A stretch of DNA of 49,511 nucleotides from Mycobacterium colombiense (GCF_001672755.1 NZ_LZKI01000185.1:1-49511); one strand, 5' to 3'; shown: positions 16,632-25,282, counted from the stretch's first letter. Notes: generated by a model from the letters alone, not told the origin. A program made the numbers and translations.

Positions 16632-17414
16632 ATGTCACGGACAGTGGTGGTCGGCGCGTCGAGTGGCCTCGGGCGCTGCATTGGAATCGGTCTCGCCCAG
16701 CGCGGCGACCAGGTGGCGTTTTTGGCCCGCCGGCGCGAGCGCATCGAGACCGCGGCGAAAGAAGCCGGGCCAGGCGCGTTCGCCGTCGAGTGCGACATCA
16801 CCGACGAGGCGTCATGCCGGTCAGCCATCGACAAGGCCGCCGACGCTCTCGGCGGCATCGACAACGTGGTGTTCACGCCCGCCATCAGCCCCCTGGTCCG
16901 CTTGGTCGACACCGATGCGGCAACGTGGCGCCGCATCTTCGACACCAACGTCATCGGGGCGTCGCTGGTGACGGCGGCGGCCATATCGCACTTGACCGCG
17001 TCCGCGGGCAAGGCGGTCTACCTGTCCTCAGACGCAGGTCCCTACGGGCCATCCTGGCAGGGGCTGGGCGCCTACGGTGTCAGCAAGGCCGCCCTCGAGC
17101 GACTGGTCGACGCCTGGCGCGCCGAACACCCCGACGTCGGCTTCACCAACCTCATCGTGGGCGAGTGCGCGGGTGGTGAGGGTGAGGCCGCCACCGGAAT
17201 GAACGCCGGGTGGGACACGGATCTCGCCATGTTGGCTGTCCCGGTGTGGGTGTCGGATCGCTGCATGCCGGGCAAGCTGATGCCCGTCGAGGATCTGATC
17301 GGCGTGGTGCACACGATCCTGAGCACCAACTCGTCGACGTCGATGCCCGTCGTCGTCGCCAGGGGCGCTCCCGCCGGCACCCCGGCGCTGGCCCCGGTGT
17401 CAGCGACGCCCTAG
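16632..17414 (+). CDS. Short-chain dehydrogenase/reductase
   Basis: 260 residues. The cofactor motif VVVGASSGLGRCIGIGLAQR is at the N-terminus, with ECDITDEA, Asn106 (FDTNVIGAS), Ser132/Ser133 and the catalytic pair Tyr148/Lys152 (YGVSKAAL). The start follows AGGAGAGG at a suitable distance. Arg residues after the second beta strand (LARRRERIE) suggest NADP preference. The substrate is unknown. Its 3' end overlaps the converging aldo/keto reductase by 15 bp. Confidence 0.9.
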   Translation: MSRTVVVGASSGLGRCIGIGLAQRGDQVAFLARRRERIETAAKEAGPGAFAVECDITDEASCRSAIDKAADALGGIDNVVFTPAISPLVRLVDTDAATWRRIFDTNVIGASLVTAAAISHLTASAGKAVYLSSDAGPYGPSWQGLGAYGVSKAALERLVDAWRAEHPDVGFTNLIVGECAGGEGEAATGMNAGWDTDLAMLAVPVWVSDRCMPGKLMPVEDLIGVVHTILSTNSSTSMPVVVARGAPAGTPALAPVSATP

Positions 17415-18371
17415 CTTCTCCTTGGCCAGGTCGGTGAGGAAGCGCGCCGCCGACGTGGGCCGGAAGGCCAAGGCCGCCTCGGTGAGCGCGTCACGCGATG
17501 CGGTGGGCAGCTCGATATCGGCCGCGGCGACGTTGAACTCGAGCTGCTCGACGCTGGACGCGCCGGGAATGGCGACCACGCCCGGGTAGCTGATCAGCCA
17601 GGCCAGCGCCACCTGCGCCGGTTTCGCATCGACGTCCTTCGCGACGTCGCGCAACAACTGCAGCAGCGGCTCGACGCGGCGCAGGTTCTCGGTGCCGAAC
17701 AGCGAGTTCACCGCGCGGACACCGCCCGGACGGTTGTCGACGCCGTATTTGCCGCCCAGCAGCCCCTGTTCCAGCGGGCTGTAGGCGATCACGATGCGGT
17801 TCTCCCGCTCGGCGAACGGCACCAGGTTCTTCAGCGCCTTCGGGTAGGCGAGCGAGAAGTGCACCTGGTTGCTGATCACCGGCCGGCCCAGCGCGGCGTC
17901 GGCCTTCTGCCACCTCTGCAGCGAATAGTTCGAGACGCCGGCCGCGCCGATCTTGCCGCTGTCGAGCAGGTCGCGCATGCCCGGCATGATCACCGAATCG
18001 GGAAACACCGGGTTGGGCTGGTGAATCTGGTACAGCGGGATGCGGTCCAGGCCCAGCCGCTGCGCGCTGGCGCGGGCGCGCTGCTTGACCACGGCGGGGA
18101 AGGGGACGACCGGCATGATCTTGCTGGCCACCGCGACGTCGGCGCGCTCGTCACCGAGGGCCTCGCCCAGGATCCGCTCGCTCTTGCCCAGGCCGTAGAC
18201 CTCGGCGGTGTCGAACAGCGTCACCCCCAGGGGGCGGGCGCGGCGCACGATGTCGCCCGCGGCGCCGGCGGCGTAGCTGTCGCCGTAACCCCACTCGCGT
18301 GACCCGAACTGCCAGGTGCCCAGGCCGATTCGGCTGACCCGGCCGACTCCGTCGACGTCGACAAATTTCAT
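17400..18371 (-). CDS. Aldo/keto reductase
   Basis: 323 residues in the (beta/alpha)8 AKR family. The catalytic tetrad is Asp54, Tyr59 (LFDTAEVYGLGKSE), Lys84 (VASKIM) and His117 (YQIHQPNP). NADPH-binding motifs GVSNYSLQRW and IPGASSVEQLE are present. It probably reduces aldehydes or ketones with NADPH. Its last five codons overlap the 3' end of the SDR gene on the other strand. A repeat pair lies immediately upstream. Confidence 0.92.
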   Translation of the reverse strand: MKFVDVDGVGRVSRIGLGTWQFGSREWGYGDSYAAGAAGDIVRRARPLGVTLFDTAEVYGLGKSERILGEALGDERADVAVASKIMPVVPFPAVVKQRARASAQRLGLDRIPLYQIHQPNPVFPDSVIMPGMRDLLDSGKIGAAGVSNYSLQRWQKADAALGRPVISNQVHFSLAYPKALKNLVPFAERENRIVIAYSPLEQGLLGGKYGVDNRPGGVRAVNSLFGTENLRRVEPLLQLLRDVAKDVDAKPAQVALAWLISYPGVVAIPGASSVEQLEFNVAAADIELPTASRDALTEAALAFRPTSAARFLTDLAKEKLGRR

Positions 18372-18380
18372 GGGCTCAGC

Positions 18381-18462
18381 CTAGTGGCGATCGCAAGCGC
18401 GGCGGGGCCGGGCGCAGCGGGTCGCCACGCATGAGCTAGTGGCGATCGCAAGCGCGGCGGGG
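18381..18462. repeat. 27-bp perfect direct repeat with hairpin
   Basis: The 27-bp unit beginning CTAGTGGCGATCGCAAGCGC occurs at 18381-18407 and 18436-18462, so the copies begin 55 bp apart. Between and including the first copy, TGGCGA (18385) and TCGCCA (18427) frame an imperfect long hairpin. It fills the gap between the aldo/keto reductase start and the DUF4190 gene end. GCGATCGC-centred intergenic repeats of this kind are familiar from mycobacteria, but I cannot name a family with certainty. Confidence 0.85.
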
Positions 18463-18464
18463 GC

Positions 18465-19484
18465 TCAGCCGGGGATCTTGCCGAGGATGTAGTTGGCGAT
18501 GCTGACCGCCGCCGCGCGGGGCGTCGCGCTGTCCGTGGTGCCGCTGGCGGACACGTTCAGGTCGATGACGACGTTCGCCTTGGCCGCGATCGCCCGTGCC
18601 GAGCGCACCTGGATGCCCTTGGGCGTCAGGTCCAGGGTGGTGATGCCGTTGCCCGCGTCGGCAGGCGCGCTCACCGACATCGGAATCGGCTGTCCGCCGG
18701 GAGCGCTCACGGTGACGGTCGAGCCGCCGCACTTGTGCCATCCCGACAGCAGGGTGCTCAGCTGCGCCTGGGCCGCGCCCGGATCGCGGAACGCCGCCAC
18801 GCCCTGGATGACCTGCATGGACTTCATCATGCTGCGCGTGTCGGTGAATTCGCCGGCGTGATAGCCGGCCAGCGCCCCCGGCGGGTAGGCGTCCGGGCTG
18901 CCTGCGCTGATGCTTTCCCAGCACTCCGGGCGGTCGATGCTGCCGTCATCCGGGGAGCGACCGGGGCTGTTCCACGTCGGGCCGACGTCGAGGTTCGCGT
19001 CGGCGGTGATGTTGCGCAGCGCGTCGAGACCCGGCAGCAGGGTGGCGATGGTCTCCGGCGGGACCGTGGGCGGCGGTGGCCCGGCGGCGGAACTGGAGCC
19101 GGGGGAAGACCGGTGTGACGAGGTCGAACCGGTCAGCGTGGCCCACCCCGCCAGGGCGACCACCGCCAACATGATGAAGATGTACGACAGTGTCACGCCA
19201 ACCAGGGCACGGTCCCGGCCGAGTTCGCCGGTGCGACGGATCTGCGCCAGCCCGAGATGTCCCAGAATCGCTCCCACGGGCGCGAACAGGAACGCGAAAA
19301 CCAGCGACAGCGTCGCCATGGTGTTGACCGGCGGGCGGTAGGGCGCGGGTGGGGGCGGCGGCGTGAACGGCGGCGGCTGCATCGTCGGCGGCGGGGCGGG
19401 CGGTTCCACGTCGGGCGGCGGGACGCGGCCGAGCGGGTCGTAGCTCAGCGGGTTCTGCCAATACGGGTCCTGCGGGTTGGTCAC
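18465..19484 (-). CDS. Proline-rich DUF4190 membrane protein with PknH-like sensor domain
   Basis: 339 residues. A cytoplasmic proline-rich N-terminus (residues 20-52) is followed by two transmembrane helices (about 55-80 and 94-116) with GLAQIRRTGELGRDRALVG between them, as in DUF4190. A Ser/Pro linker leads to an extracytoplasmic domain (about 150-339) with two cysteines (RPECWESI, WHKCGGSTV) resembling the PknH-type sensor fold. It is probably an envelope protein that senses or binds a ligand without its own kinase. A GGAGG ribosome site precedes the start. Confidence 0.82.
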   Translation of the reverse strand: MTNPQDPYWQNPLSYDPLGRVPPPDVEPPAPPPTMQPPPFTPPPPPAPYRPPVNTMATLSLVFAFLFAPVGAILGHLGLAQIRRTGELGRDRALVGVTLSYIFIMLAVVALAGWATLTGSTSSHRSSPGSSSAAGPPPPTVPPETIATLLPGLDALRNITADANLDVGPTWNSPGRSPDDGSIDRPECWESISAGSPDAYPPGALAGYHAGEFTDTRSMMKSMQVIQGVAAFRDPGAAQAQLSTLLSGWHKCGGSTVTVSAPGGQPIPMSVSAPADAGNGITTLDLTPKGIQVRSARAIAAKANVVIDLNVSASGTTDSATPRAAAVSIANYILGKIPG

Positions 19485-19555
19485 CCCAGTGCCTCCTTAC
19501 CGGCCGAACCTGCCCGAAATGTAGCCGACGAGGGCCCTCCCCTAAACCGGGGCCG

Positions 19556-20629
19556 TCACAGCCGCGGCTTGGCGATGCTGACCACGTAGGGCGCGTGCGC
19601 GAAGGTCAGGTAGACCCGATGCGGCCCGACGGCCATGCCCGACAGTTCGGCCGCCCGGGCATCGGGCGGCAGCCCCGACCGGTAGTCGATGGCGCGCAGC
19701 ACCGGGATCCGCCCGTCCGGAAAGCCGGTGAAGCTCGCCGTTTCGAGCGCTACCAGCTCGTGGCCGGTGGCGGCGTAGATCCTGGTGTCATCGGTGCCGA
19801 GTTCGCGGATCGGCGACGATAACCGCGTGCTGGCCAGCTCCTCCAAGCCCTGTCCGCCGCGGCGGGAGTCGATCGCACGCAGCGTGGCGTCGTCGCGGCC
19901 GGCGACGTAGCTGCGAGTCACCGCGGTGCCGTCACCGGCCGAGACCGCAACGTCGAGGTCCAGTGAGCCGCGTTGCGCCGCCGGCGAGGACGTCCCCTGG
20001 AAGTGCCGGATGCCCGACGATCCGAACAGGTGGTAGTCGAGCTCGCGGCCGCGGTTCGCGCCGTCGATGGTGTCGGCGCTCGTGCCGGTGACCGCGGTGG
20101 GTAGCTTGCGGTAGCCGTACTGATCCACCGGTGTCACCGCCGTCCCATCCGACGACAGCGCCAGCAGCATCCGCAATCCTGCGTCCTCGGATAGGTACGC
20201 CGGGGCCGGCCCGGCGTCGAAATCGTTGACCTGGCGCAGACTTTGCAGGTCGACCACGGCCACCCTGCCGCGGTCGGGCTGCGGCACGAAGACCTCACCC
20301 TCGTCTCTGCGGCTGATCTGCAGATTGCGTCCGGACGCCATCGGTGCGGAGAACCTCGTCTTGGCATCGCCGCCGCGGTCGCCGGCTGTGACCTCGGCCA
20401 GCCGGTGATCATCGGCGACCGCGACCAGGGCGTGCATGCGGTAAGACCACACCGGCTCGTGCAACGCGACACCGGTCCGCCAGAGTTCGACGTCGGGCGC
20501 GGATTCCAACGACGCTCCGGGGTGCGAACACCCGGTGGTTATCGCGGCGGCCGCGACCGCTCCGACGACCCCGCGGCGCAACAGCGCCCGCGAGCGCTGG
20601 CCCGCGCGGAGACCCATTCCGGCGCCCAT
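19556..20629 (-). CDS. Predicted lipoprotein with beta-propeller-like repeats
   Basis: 357 residues from ATG at 20629, chosen because AAGGAG lies 10 bases upstream and the basic plus hydrophobic signal then ends in the lipobox AITTGCSHPG. The mature part contains repeated strand-like units (GRVAVVDLQSLRQVNDFDAG, DDATLRAIDSRRGG, ALETASFTG), suggesting a YncE-like propeller. It is probably anchored outside the cytoplasmic membrane. No enzymatic motif is visible. It is divergent from the hemerythrin-like gene. Confidence 0.72.
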   Translation of the reverse strand: MGAGMGLRAGQRSRALLRRGVVGAVAAAAITTGCSHPGASLESAPDVELWRTGVALHEPVWSYRMHALVAVADDHRLAEVTAGDRGGDAKTRFSAPMASGRNLQISRRDEGEVFVPQPDRGRVAVVDLQSLRQVNDFDAGPAPAYLSEDAGLRMLLALSSDGTAVTPVDQYGYRKLPTAVTGTSADTIDGANRGRELDYHLFGSSGIRHFQGTSSPAAQRGSLDLDVAVSAGDGTAVTRSYVAGRDDATLRAIDSRRGGQGLEELASTRLSSPIRELGTDDTRIYAATGHELVALETASFTGFPDGRIPVLRAIDYRSGLPPDARAAELSGMAVGPHRVYLTFAHAPYVVSIAKPRL

Positions 20630-20692
20630 CGACCGCGTGCTCCTTCCGCCGTTTGTCCCAGGACATACCCCCTGCGGGCACGGCCACACCCC

Positions 20693-20718
20693 GTTTGACG
20701 GTCGGAATCGTCGGGTAG
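20693..20718 (+). promoter_or_regulatory. SigF-like promoter of hemerythrin-like gene
   Basis: GTTT-N16-GGGTAG matches the SigF consensus and lies 60-85 bp before the GTG start of the hemerythrin-like gene. The -35 sequence TTTGACGG is shared with the glgX and CsbD-like promoters. Confidence 0.7.
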
Positions 20719-20777
20719 CCGTTTCAGCGAGCGCGCACAGCCCGGCGCGCCGAACCAAAGTAGATGGGAGGGACACT

Positions 20778-21338
20778 GTGGCACCGACCGCCATCAAGTC
20801 GCCCAGCGACGTGGTCGACTTCCTCGTCAGTCAGCACGAGCAGATCAAGGCGATGTTCGCCGAAACCCTTGCGGCGTCCGGAAAGGCCCGCGAGAAGGCC
20901 TTCGTCGAACTGCGGCGGATGCTCGCCGTGCACGAGACCGCGGAGGAAGAGGTCGTTCACCCACGCGCCAAGCGCAAGATCGCCAACGGCACCGCCGTGG
21001 TGGACAAGCGACTGCACGAAGAGCACGAAGCCAAGACCGTTCTGCAGAAGCTGGAAAAGCTCGACGTCAACAGCGAGGAGTTCACTCGCGAATTGACGAA
21101 GCTGCGCGACGCCGTCGTCGAACACGCCGAGCACGAGGAGCACGACGAATTCGCCAAGCTGGGTGAGGAATTGAGCGGCGAAGAGCTCGAGCGCATGGGC
21201 CGTGCCGCCAAGCTCGCCGAGGCGATTGCCCCTACCCGCCCGCATGCCGGGGTGGAATCCCAAGTGGCCAACCTGGCCGCCGGGCCGTTCGCCGCGATGC
21301 TCGACCGGGCTCGCGACGCCATCATCGGCAAGGGCTGA
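20778..21338 (+). CDS. Hemerythrin-like (HHE domain) protein
   Basis: 186 residues from GTG at 20778, which has GGGAGGG upstream. A four-helix HHE domain carries the expected iron ligands: QHEQIKAMF, VHETAEEEVVHP, LHEEHEAK and EHAEHEEHDEF. It should bind a di-iron centre, and mycobacterial relatives such as Rv2633c handle oxygen species or peroxide. A helical tail follows (residues 130-186). It leads a likely transcription unit with udgX, 68 bp downstream, and probably answers general stress through the SigF-like promoter. Confidence 0.88.
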   Translation: MAPTAIKSPSDVVDFLVSQHEQIKAMFAETLAASGKAREKAFVELRRMLAVHETAEEEVVHPRAKRKIANGTAVVDKRLHEEHEAKTVLQKLEKLDVNSEEFTRELTKLRDAVVEHAEHEEHDEFAKLGEELSGEELERMGRAAKLAEAIAPTRPHAGVESQVANLAAGPFAAMLDRARDAIIGKG

Positions 21339-21350
21339 CACAGTCGCCAA

Positions 21351-21394
21351 GGCGTGGTCCCCCCGCTCGGTGGGGGAGCGGGGGTACCCACGCC
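21351..21394. terminator. Hairpin between hemerythrin-like gene and udgX
   Basis: Two stacked stems, GGCGTGG with CCACGCC and CCCCCGCT with AGCGGGGG, enclose a G-rich loop. It ends 12 bp before the udgX ATG. It could attenuate readthrough or mask translation of udgX. G/C hairpins of this look recur between mycobacterial genes. Confidence 0.55.
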
Positions 21395-21406
21395 CTTCGT
21401 CTCATC

Positions 21407-22069
21407 ATGGCCGCAACATCGAACGCACCCGGGGCCGCCCGCTACCTCCCAGAGCAGCGCGGCCTCGACGCGCTGCGCGATGCGGCCGAAACCTGCCACG
21501 GTTGTTCGCTTTTCGAGGACGCCACCCAAACGGTGTTCGGCAACGGGCCCTCCGGGGCCCCGATCATGCTGGTGGGCGAGCAGCCCGGCGACCAGGAGGA
21601 CCGCGCCGGCGAGCCGTTCGTCGGCCCTGCCGGACGACTTCTCGCCCGCGTCCTCGTGGACGCCGGCATCGACCCGGCGATGGTCTATGAGACCAACGCC
21701 GTCAAGCATTTCAAGTTCACCCGTAAGGGTGGCAAGCGACGCATCCACCAAAAGCCCGGCCGCACCGAAGTGGTCGCCTGCCGGCCCTGGCTGATCGCCG
21801 AGATCGAGGCGGTGCAACCGCAGGTCATCGTGTGCCTGGGCGCCACCGCCGCACAGTCGTTGCTGGGAACCACATTTCGGGTGTCCACCCAGCGCGGCGA
21901 ACGACTGCGGCTGCCCTCAACCGCCGACGTACACGTGAAACCCGAGCCGACCATCGTCGCGACGGTTCACCCCTCGTCGGTGTTGCGCGACCGCAGCGAC
22001 CGGCATGACGAGGTCTACAAGGAGTTCGTCGAAGACCTGCGTAGGGCTGGGCAGGCGCGGATGAGTTGA
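21407..22069 (+). CDS. udgX: UdgX-type uracil-DNA glycosylase superfamily protein
   Basis: 220 residues. Four cysteines (30, 33, 125, 143) fit the [4Fe-4S] cluster of family-4-like uracil-DNA glycosylases. The active-site block GEQPGDQEDRAGEPFVGPAG and the distal HPSSVLR motif are present. The diagnostic UdgX loop KRRIHQKP contains His114, equivalent to M. smegmatis His109, which forms a covalent bond with DNA after uracil release. It removes or tightly captures uracil in DNA in the cytoplasm. The start lacks an obvious ribosome site and is preceded by a hairpin. It converges with the ThDP enzyme. Confidence 0.93.
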   Translation: MAATSNAPGAARYLPEQRGLDALRDAAETCHGCSLFEDATQTVFGNGPSGAPIMLVGEQPGDQEDRAGEPFVGPAGRLLARVLVDAGIDPAMVYETNAVKHFKFTRKGGKRRIHQKPGRTEVVACRPWLIAEIEAVQPQVIVCLGATAAQSLLGTTFRVSTQRGERLRLPSTADVHVKPEPTIVATVHPSSVLRDRSDRHDEVYKEFVEDLRRAGQARMS

Positions 22070-22086
22070 TCTGCCGCGGTCAACTC
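22063..22086. terminator. Convergent terminator between udgX and ThDP enzyme
   Basis: GAGTTGA and TCAACTC form a 7-bp stem followed by TTCTT, overlapping both stop regions. Confidence 0.55.
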
Positions 22087-23873
22087 TTCTTGTGCGGCAA
22101 GAACTCCTGAGCCTTGGTCTTCAGGCCGACTTTGACGAAGCCCACGCGATCCTCGTCCCCGGAGAGCACCGCCGTGGTCGCCGACTTGAACTGCTCCCAG
22201 GTCGCGTGCGGCGGGATGGGCGGCATGTCCGGGTCGGTGTAGACGTCGAGCACCGTGGGGCGATCCGCCGACAGCGCCTTGCGCCAGGCGTCCGACAATT
22301 CCTCCGGATCCTTGATGGCCACGGCGCTCAGGCCCAGGCTGGCCGCGAACGCGGCGAAGTCGATATCCGGAAGATTCTGGGACTCCGCGAATTTCGGCGC
22401 ACCGGCCATGGCGCGCATTTCCCAGGTGACCTGGTTGAGGTCGTTGTTGTGCAGGATCGCGATGATCAGGCGGGGGTCTTCCCACTCGCTCCAATACCGT
22501 TTGATCGTGATCAGTTCGGCCATGCCGTTCATCTGCATGGCGCCGTCACCGCTGAACACGATGACGGGCCGGTCCGGGTGGCCGAACTTGGCGCCGATGC
22601 CGTACGGAACCCCGGGACCCATCGTGGCCAGCGTGCCCGACAGCGAGCCTCGCATGTTGCCGCGGAACTTCAGTTGGCGCGCATACCAGTTGGCCGACGA
22701 GCCGGAGTCGGCGGTGACAATGGTATTGTCGGGCAGTTGCGGGGACAGCTCGGAGAACAGCCGCAGCGGATTGACCGGTTGGGCGCTGACCATCGCTTCC
22801 TTCTCCATGGTCTCCCACCAGCGGGCCACGGTCTTCTCGATGCCCTCGCGCCACGAGCGGTCCTCCTTGCGGCGAAGGTGCGGGATCAGCGCCCGCAACG
22901 CGGTTTTCGCGTCGGCGACCAGGTTGACCTCGTACGGGTAGCGCATGCCGATCATCCGGCCGTCGACGTCGATCTGCACCGCGCGGGCCTGATCGAATTC
23001 CGGCAGGAACTGCGTGTACGGGAAGCTGGAGCCGACGGTCAGCAGCGTGTCGCAGTCGCGCATCATCTCGTAGCTTGGCCGCGTCCCCAGCAGTCCGATC
23101 GAGCCTGTGACCCAAGGCAATTCATCCGACAGGACGTCCTTGCCCAACAGCGCCTTCGCCGCTCCCGCACCGAGCAGGTCGGCAACCTCGGCCAGCTCCT
23201 GGTGGGCACCGCGGGCGCCGGTGCCCACCAGGATGGCGACCTTCTTGCCGGCGTTGAGCACATCGGCCGCGCGTGCGATGGCGGTGTCGTCGGGGGCGAT
23301 GTCCGGGTACTCGATGCCGAGGCTGGAAGGCACCATCTTGAACGCGTGCTCGGGAGGCGAGTACGGCAACTCCTGGACGTCACTGGGAATGATCAGCGCG
23401 GTCGGGGCACGCTGCGTCATTGCTATCCGGATCGCGCGGTCCAGCACGTTGGGCAATTGTTCGGGGACGGTGACCATCTGGACGTAGTCGCTGGCGACGT
23501 CCTTGAACAGGTTCAGCAGGTCGACCTCCTGCTGATAGTTACCGCCCATGGCGCTGCGGTTGGTCTGACCCACGATGGCCACCACCGGAACGTGGTCCAG
23601 TTTGGCGTCGTAGAGCCCGTTGAGTAAGTGAATCGCGCCGGGGCCGGACGTGGCGGCACAGACTCCGACCCGGCCGGTGAATTTCGCATAGCCGACCGCT
23701 TCGAAGGCGCTCATCTCCTCGTGGCGCGACTGAATGAACTTGGGCTTGTTGTCCGCGCGGCCCCACGCCGCGAGCAGCCCGTTGATGCCGTCGCCGGGGT
23801 ACCCGAATACATGTTCAACGCCCCACGCCCGCAAGCGCTCTAGCAGATAATCGGAAACCTCTTTTTTGGACAT
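22080..23873 (-). CDS. Thiamine-diphosphate enzyme, pyruvate oxidase/dehydrogenase-like
   Basis: 597 residues in the usual three-domain order. The N-terminal ThDP-activating domain has GVEHVFGYPGDGINGLLAAW and catalytic Glu52 (RHEEMSAFEAVGYAK). A central FAD/nucleotide-like domain contains VAILVGTGARGAHQE. The C-terminal ThDP-binding domain has GDGAMQMNGMAELITI followed by ILHNND. The C-terminus (FLPHKKS) does not clearly match the membrane-binding peptide of E. coli PoxB. It probably decarboxylates pyruvate or a related 2-oxoacid; acetolactate synthase activity is less likely without a regulatory subunit gene. GAGGGAGAAC precedes the ATG. Confidence 0.85.
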   Translation of the reverse strand: MSKKEVSDYLLERLRAWGVEHVFGYPGDGINGLLAAWGRADNKPKFIQSRHEEMSAFEAVGYAKFTGRVGVCAATSGPGAIHLLNGLYDAKLDHVPVVAIVGQTNRSAMGGNYQQEVDLLNLFKDVASDYVQMVTVPEQLPNVLDRAIRIAMTQRAPTALIIPSDVQELPYSPPEHAFKMVPSSLGIEYPDIAPDDTAIARAADVLNAGKKVAILVGTGARGAHQELAEVADLLGAGAAKALLGKDVLSDELPWVTGSIGLLGTRPSYEMMRDCDTLLTVGSSFPYTQFLPEFDQARAVQIDVDGRMIGMRYPYEVNLVADAKTALRALIPHLRRKEDRSWREGIEKTVARWWETMEKEAMVSAQPVNPLRLFSELSPQLPDNTIVTADSGSSANWYARQLKFRGNMRGSLSGTLATMGPGVPYGIGAKFGHPDRPVIVFSGDGAMQMNGMAELITIKRYWSEWEDPRLIIAILHNNDLNQVTWEMRAMAGAPKFAESQNLPDIDFAAFAASLGLSAVAIKDPEELSDAWRKALSADRPTVLDVYTDPDMPPIPPHATWEQFKSATTAVLSGDEDRVGFVKVGLKTKAQEFLPHKKS

Positions 23874-24141
23874 GTTCTCCCTCCTCGGCAGACGGTTCTA
23901 GAGTGCTGGCGGATGGGCATGTGTGGCTATTGTTTGAACCACCCACATGGCAGCGACGCCGAGTCGCGGGCCAACCGATGGCGGACGCCGCTGACAGACG
24001 TGACCCATGCAGGCTGCCACCGCGAGGGCGGCTTGGGCACTTCCCACACGAGCCCGATTACCCGCATTCGGCGTCGTTATTCGCTGGGATGCGGCGGGTC
24101 AGGCGACTCTCAGCCAGTTTTCAGCTGCGATCGTGCGATCG
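23874..24141. other. 268-bp gap holding the ThDP-enzyme promoter
   Basis: The left part must hold the promoter and ribosome site of the ThDP enzyme, and the right part the end of the topoisomerase transcript. A plus-strand reading from 23913 (MGMCGYCLNHPH...) is Cys-rich at its start, but it has no clear ribosome site, runs into the topoisomerase antisense and shows atypical composition; I see no convincing gene. Confidence 0.4.
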
Positions 24142-25197
24142 TCACGCGGTCTTCGGAAGGTCGGATGATCCGGACACGCTGTGACCCTTGGCCACTCGCC
24201 GGATCAGCATGCGGGTCGCCTTGTCCAGGATCTCCTGGGCCACATCGGGTTTACGGGCGCGTTCGGCGCGGCGCGTCGCCGCGGCGATGGTGAGTCCTTG
24301 CTCGTAGCCGGTGACGACGCGCGGGTCCACGTAAGAACCACGCGCGACGGCCGGGGTGTTGCCCAGTTCCTGGGCCACCTCTTTCATCACCGCGGATTCG
24401 ACCCGCTTGGCGACGCGGCCCGATACCGGCGGGTCGGCGTCGGCAAACGCCGTGGCCGCCAGCACCGTCCCATGCCACGTCCGCAGGTCCTTGACGGTGT
24501 ATTCGTCGCCGACCAACTCCTTGAATCGGTTGTTGAGATCGGCGGCGCGCACATCGAGCCATCCGGATGCGGTGCGGCACACCAGCAGTCGCTCGGTGCG
24601 GTTGGGCCGGCGCATCAGCGCCCGCACCGCTCGCACCACTTCGGGGTCCTCGACCTCCACGGTGCGCCGGACCCCGCTCTTGGCCGGAAAGTCGAACTCG
24701 ACCGCGTCACGCCGGACCACCACGTGCTCACACAACAGGGTGGACAGACCGTAGGACTCGTTTTCCTCGGCGTATTGCTCACCGCCGGCGCGAAAGTAGC
24801 CGCGATCGAGCAGTCGCAGTGCGAGCGCCAATACCCGCTTGCGGGTCAAGCCCTTCCGCGTCAGGTCCTTGGCGATCTCGGTGCGCCACGCCGGCAGCCG
24901 CGTGGACAGTTCGAGCACGCGGTCGAACTTCTCCTCGGCGCGTTCCTGCTGCCAGGCGGAGTGGTAAAGATACTGCCGGCGGCCGGCGGCGTCGACACCT
25001 ACGGCCTGAATGTGACCGTTGCTGTACGGCGAAATCCACACCTTCTTCCAGGCGGGTGGAATAACCAGATCCTTGATGCGCTGCAGGGTCTCCGGATCGG
25101 ACAGCGCCTTGCCGTCCGGCCGGTAATAGGAGAAGCCTTTACCGCGTCGCTTGCGCGCGATACCCGGCTTGCTCAGCACGCTACGGCGCAGCCGCAT
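24142..25197 (-). CDS. DNA topoisomerase IB
   Basis: 351 residues from ATG at 25197, with GGAGGAGA directly upstream. The poxvirus-like TopIB layout is present: an N-terminal domain (FSYYRPDGK, LVIPPAWKKVWISPYSNGHI) and a catalytic domain with KDLRTWHGTVLAA (Arg239, His242) and nucleophile Tyr289 (ARGSYVDP). It relaxes supercoils through a 3'-phosphotyrosyl intermediate without ATP. TopIB occurs in some mycobacteria but not, as far as I recall, in M. tuberculosis. It stands alone. Confidence 0.92.
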   Translation of the reverse strand: MRLRRSVLSKPGIARKRRGKGFSYYRPDGKALSDPETLQRIKDLVIPPAWKKVWISPYSNGHIQAVGVDAAGRRQYLYHSAWQQERAEEKFDRVLELSTRLPAWRTEIAKDLTRKGLTRKRVLALALRLLDRGYFRAGGEQYAEENESYGLSTLLCEHVVVRRDAVEFDFPAKSGVRRTVEVEDPEVVRAVRALMRRPNRTERLLVCRTASGWLDVRAADLNNRFKELVGDEYTVKDLRTWHGTVLAATAFADADPPVSGRVAKRVESAVMKEVAQELGNTPAVARGSYVDPRVVTGYEQGLTIAAATRRAERARKPDVAQEILDKATRMLIRRVAKGHSVSGSSDLPKTA

Positions 25198-25282
25198 TCT
25201 CTCCTCCGGTTCTGGTAGCTGACTGCACAATTACCCGCCGGAGAAGTTGTTCACACAATGGAAAGAAGAGCCCGACGTGGAA

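Noticed and set aside
18385..18427. Candidate attachment site or IS remnant at the 27-bp repeats
   Set aside because: No integrase, transposase fragment, target duplication or tRNA nearby.
22092..23627. 511-codon open frame opposite the ThDP enzyme
   Set aside because: Antisense shadow; no recognisable motif, and the opposite strand encodes a full-length family member.
23913..24293. Plus-strand reading frame starting MGMCGYCLNHPH, a possible small Cys-rich protein
   Set aside because: No ribosome site, composition unlike real genes, and the second half is antisense to topoisomerase IB.
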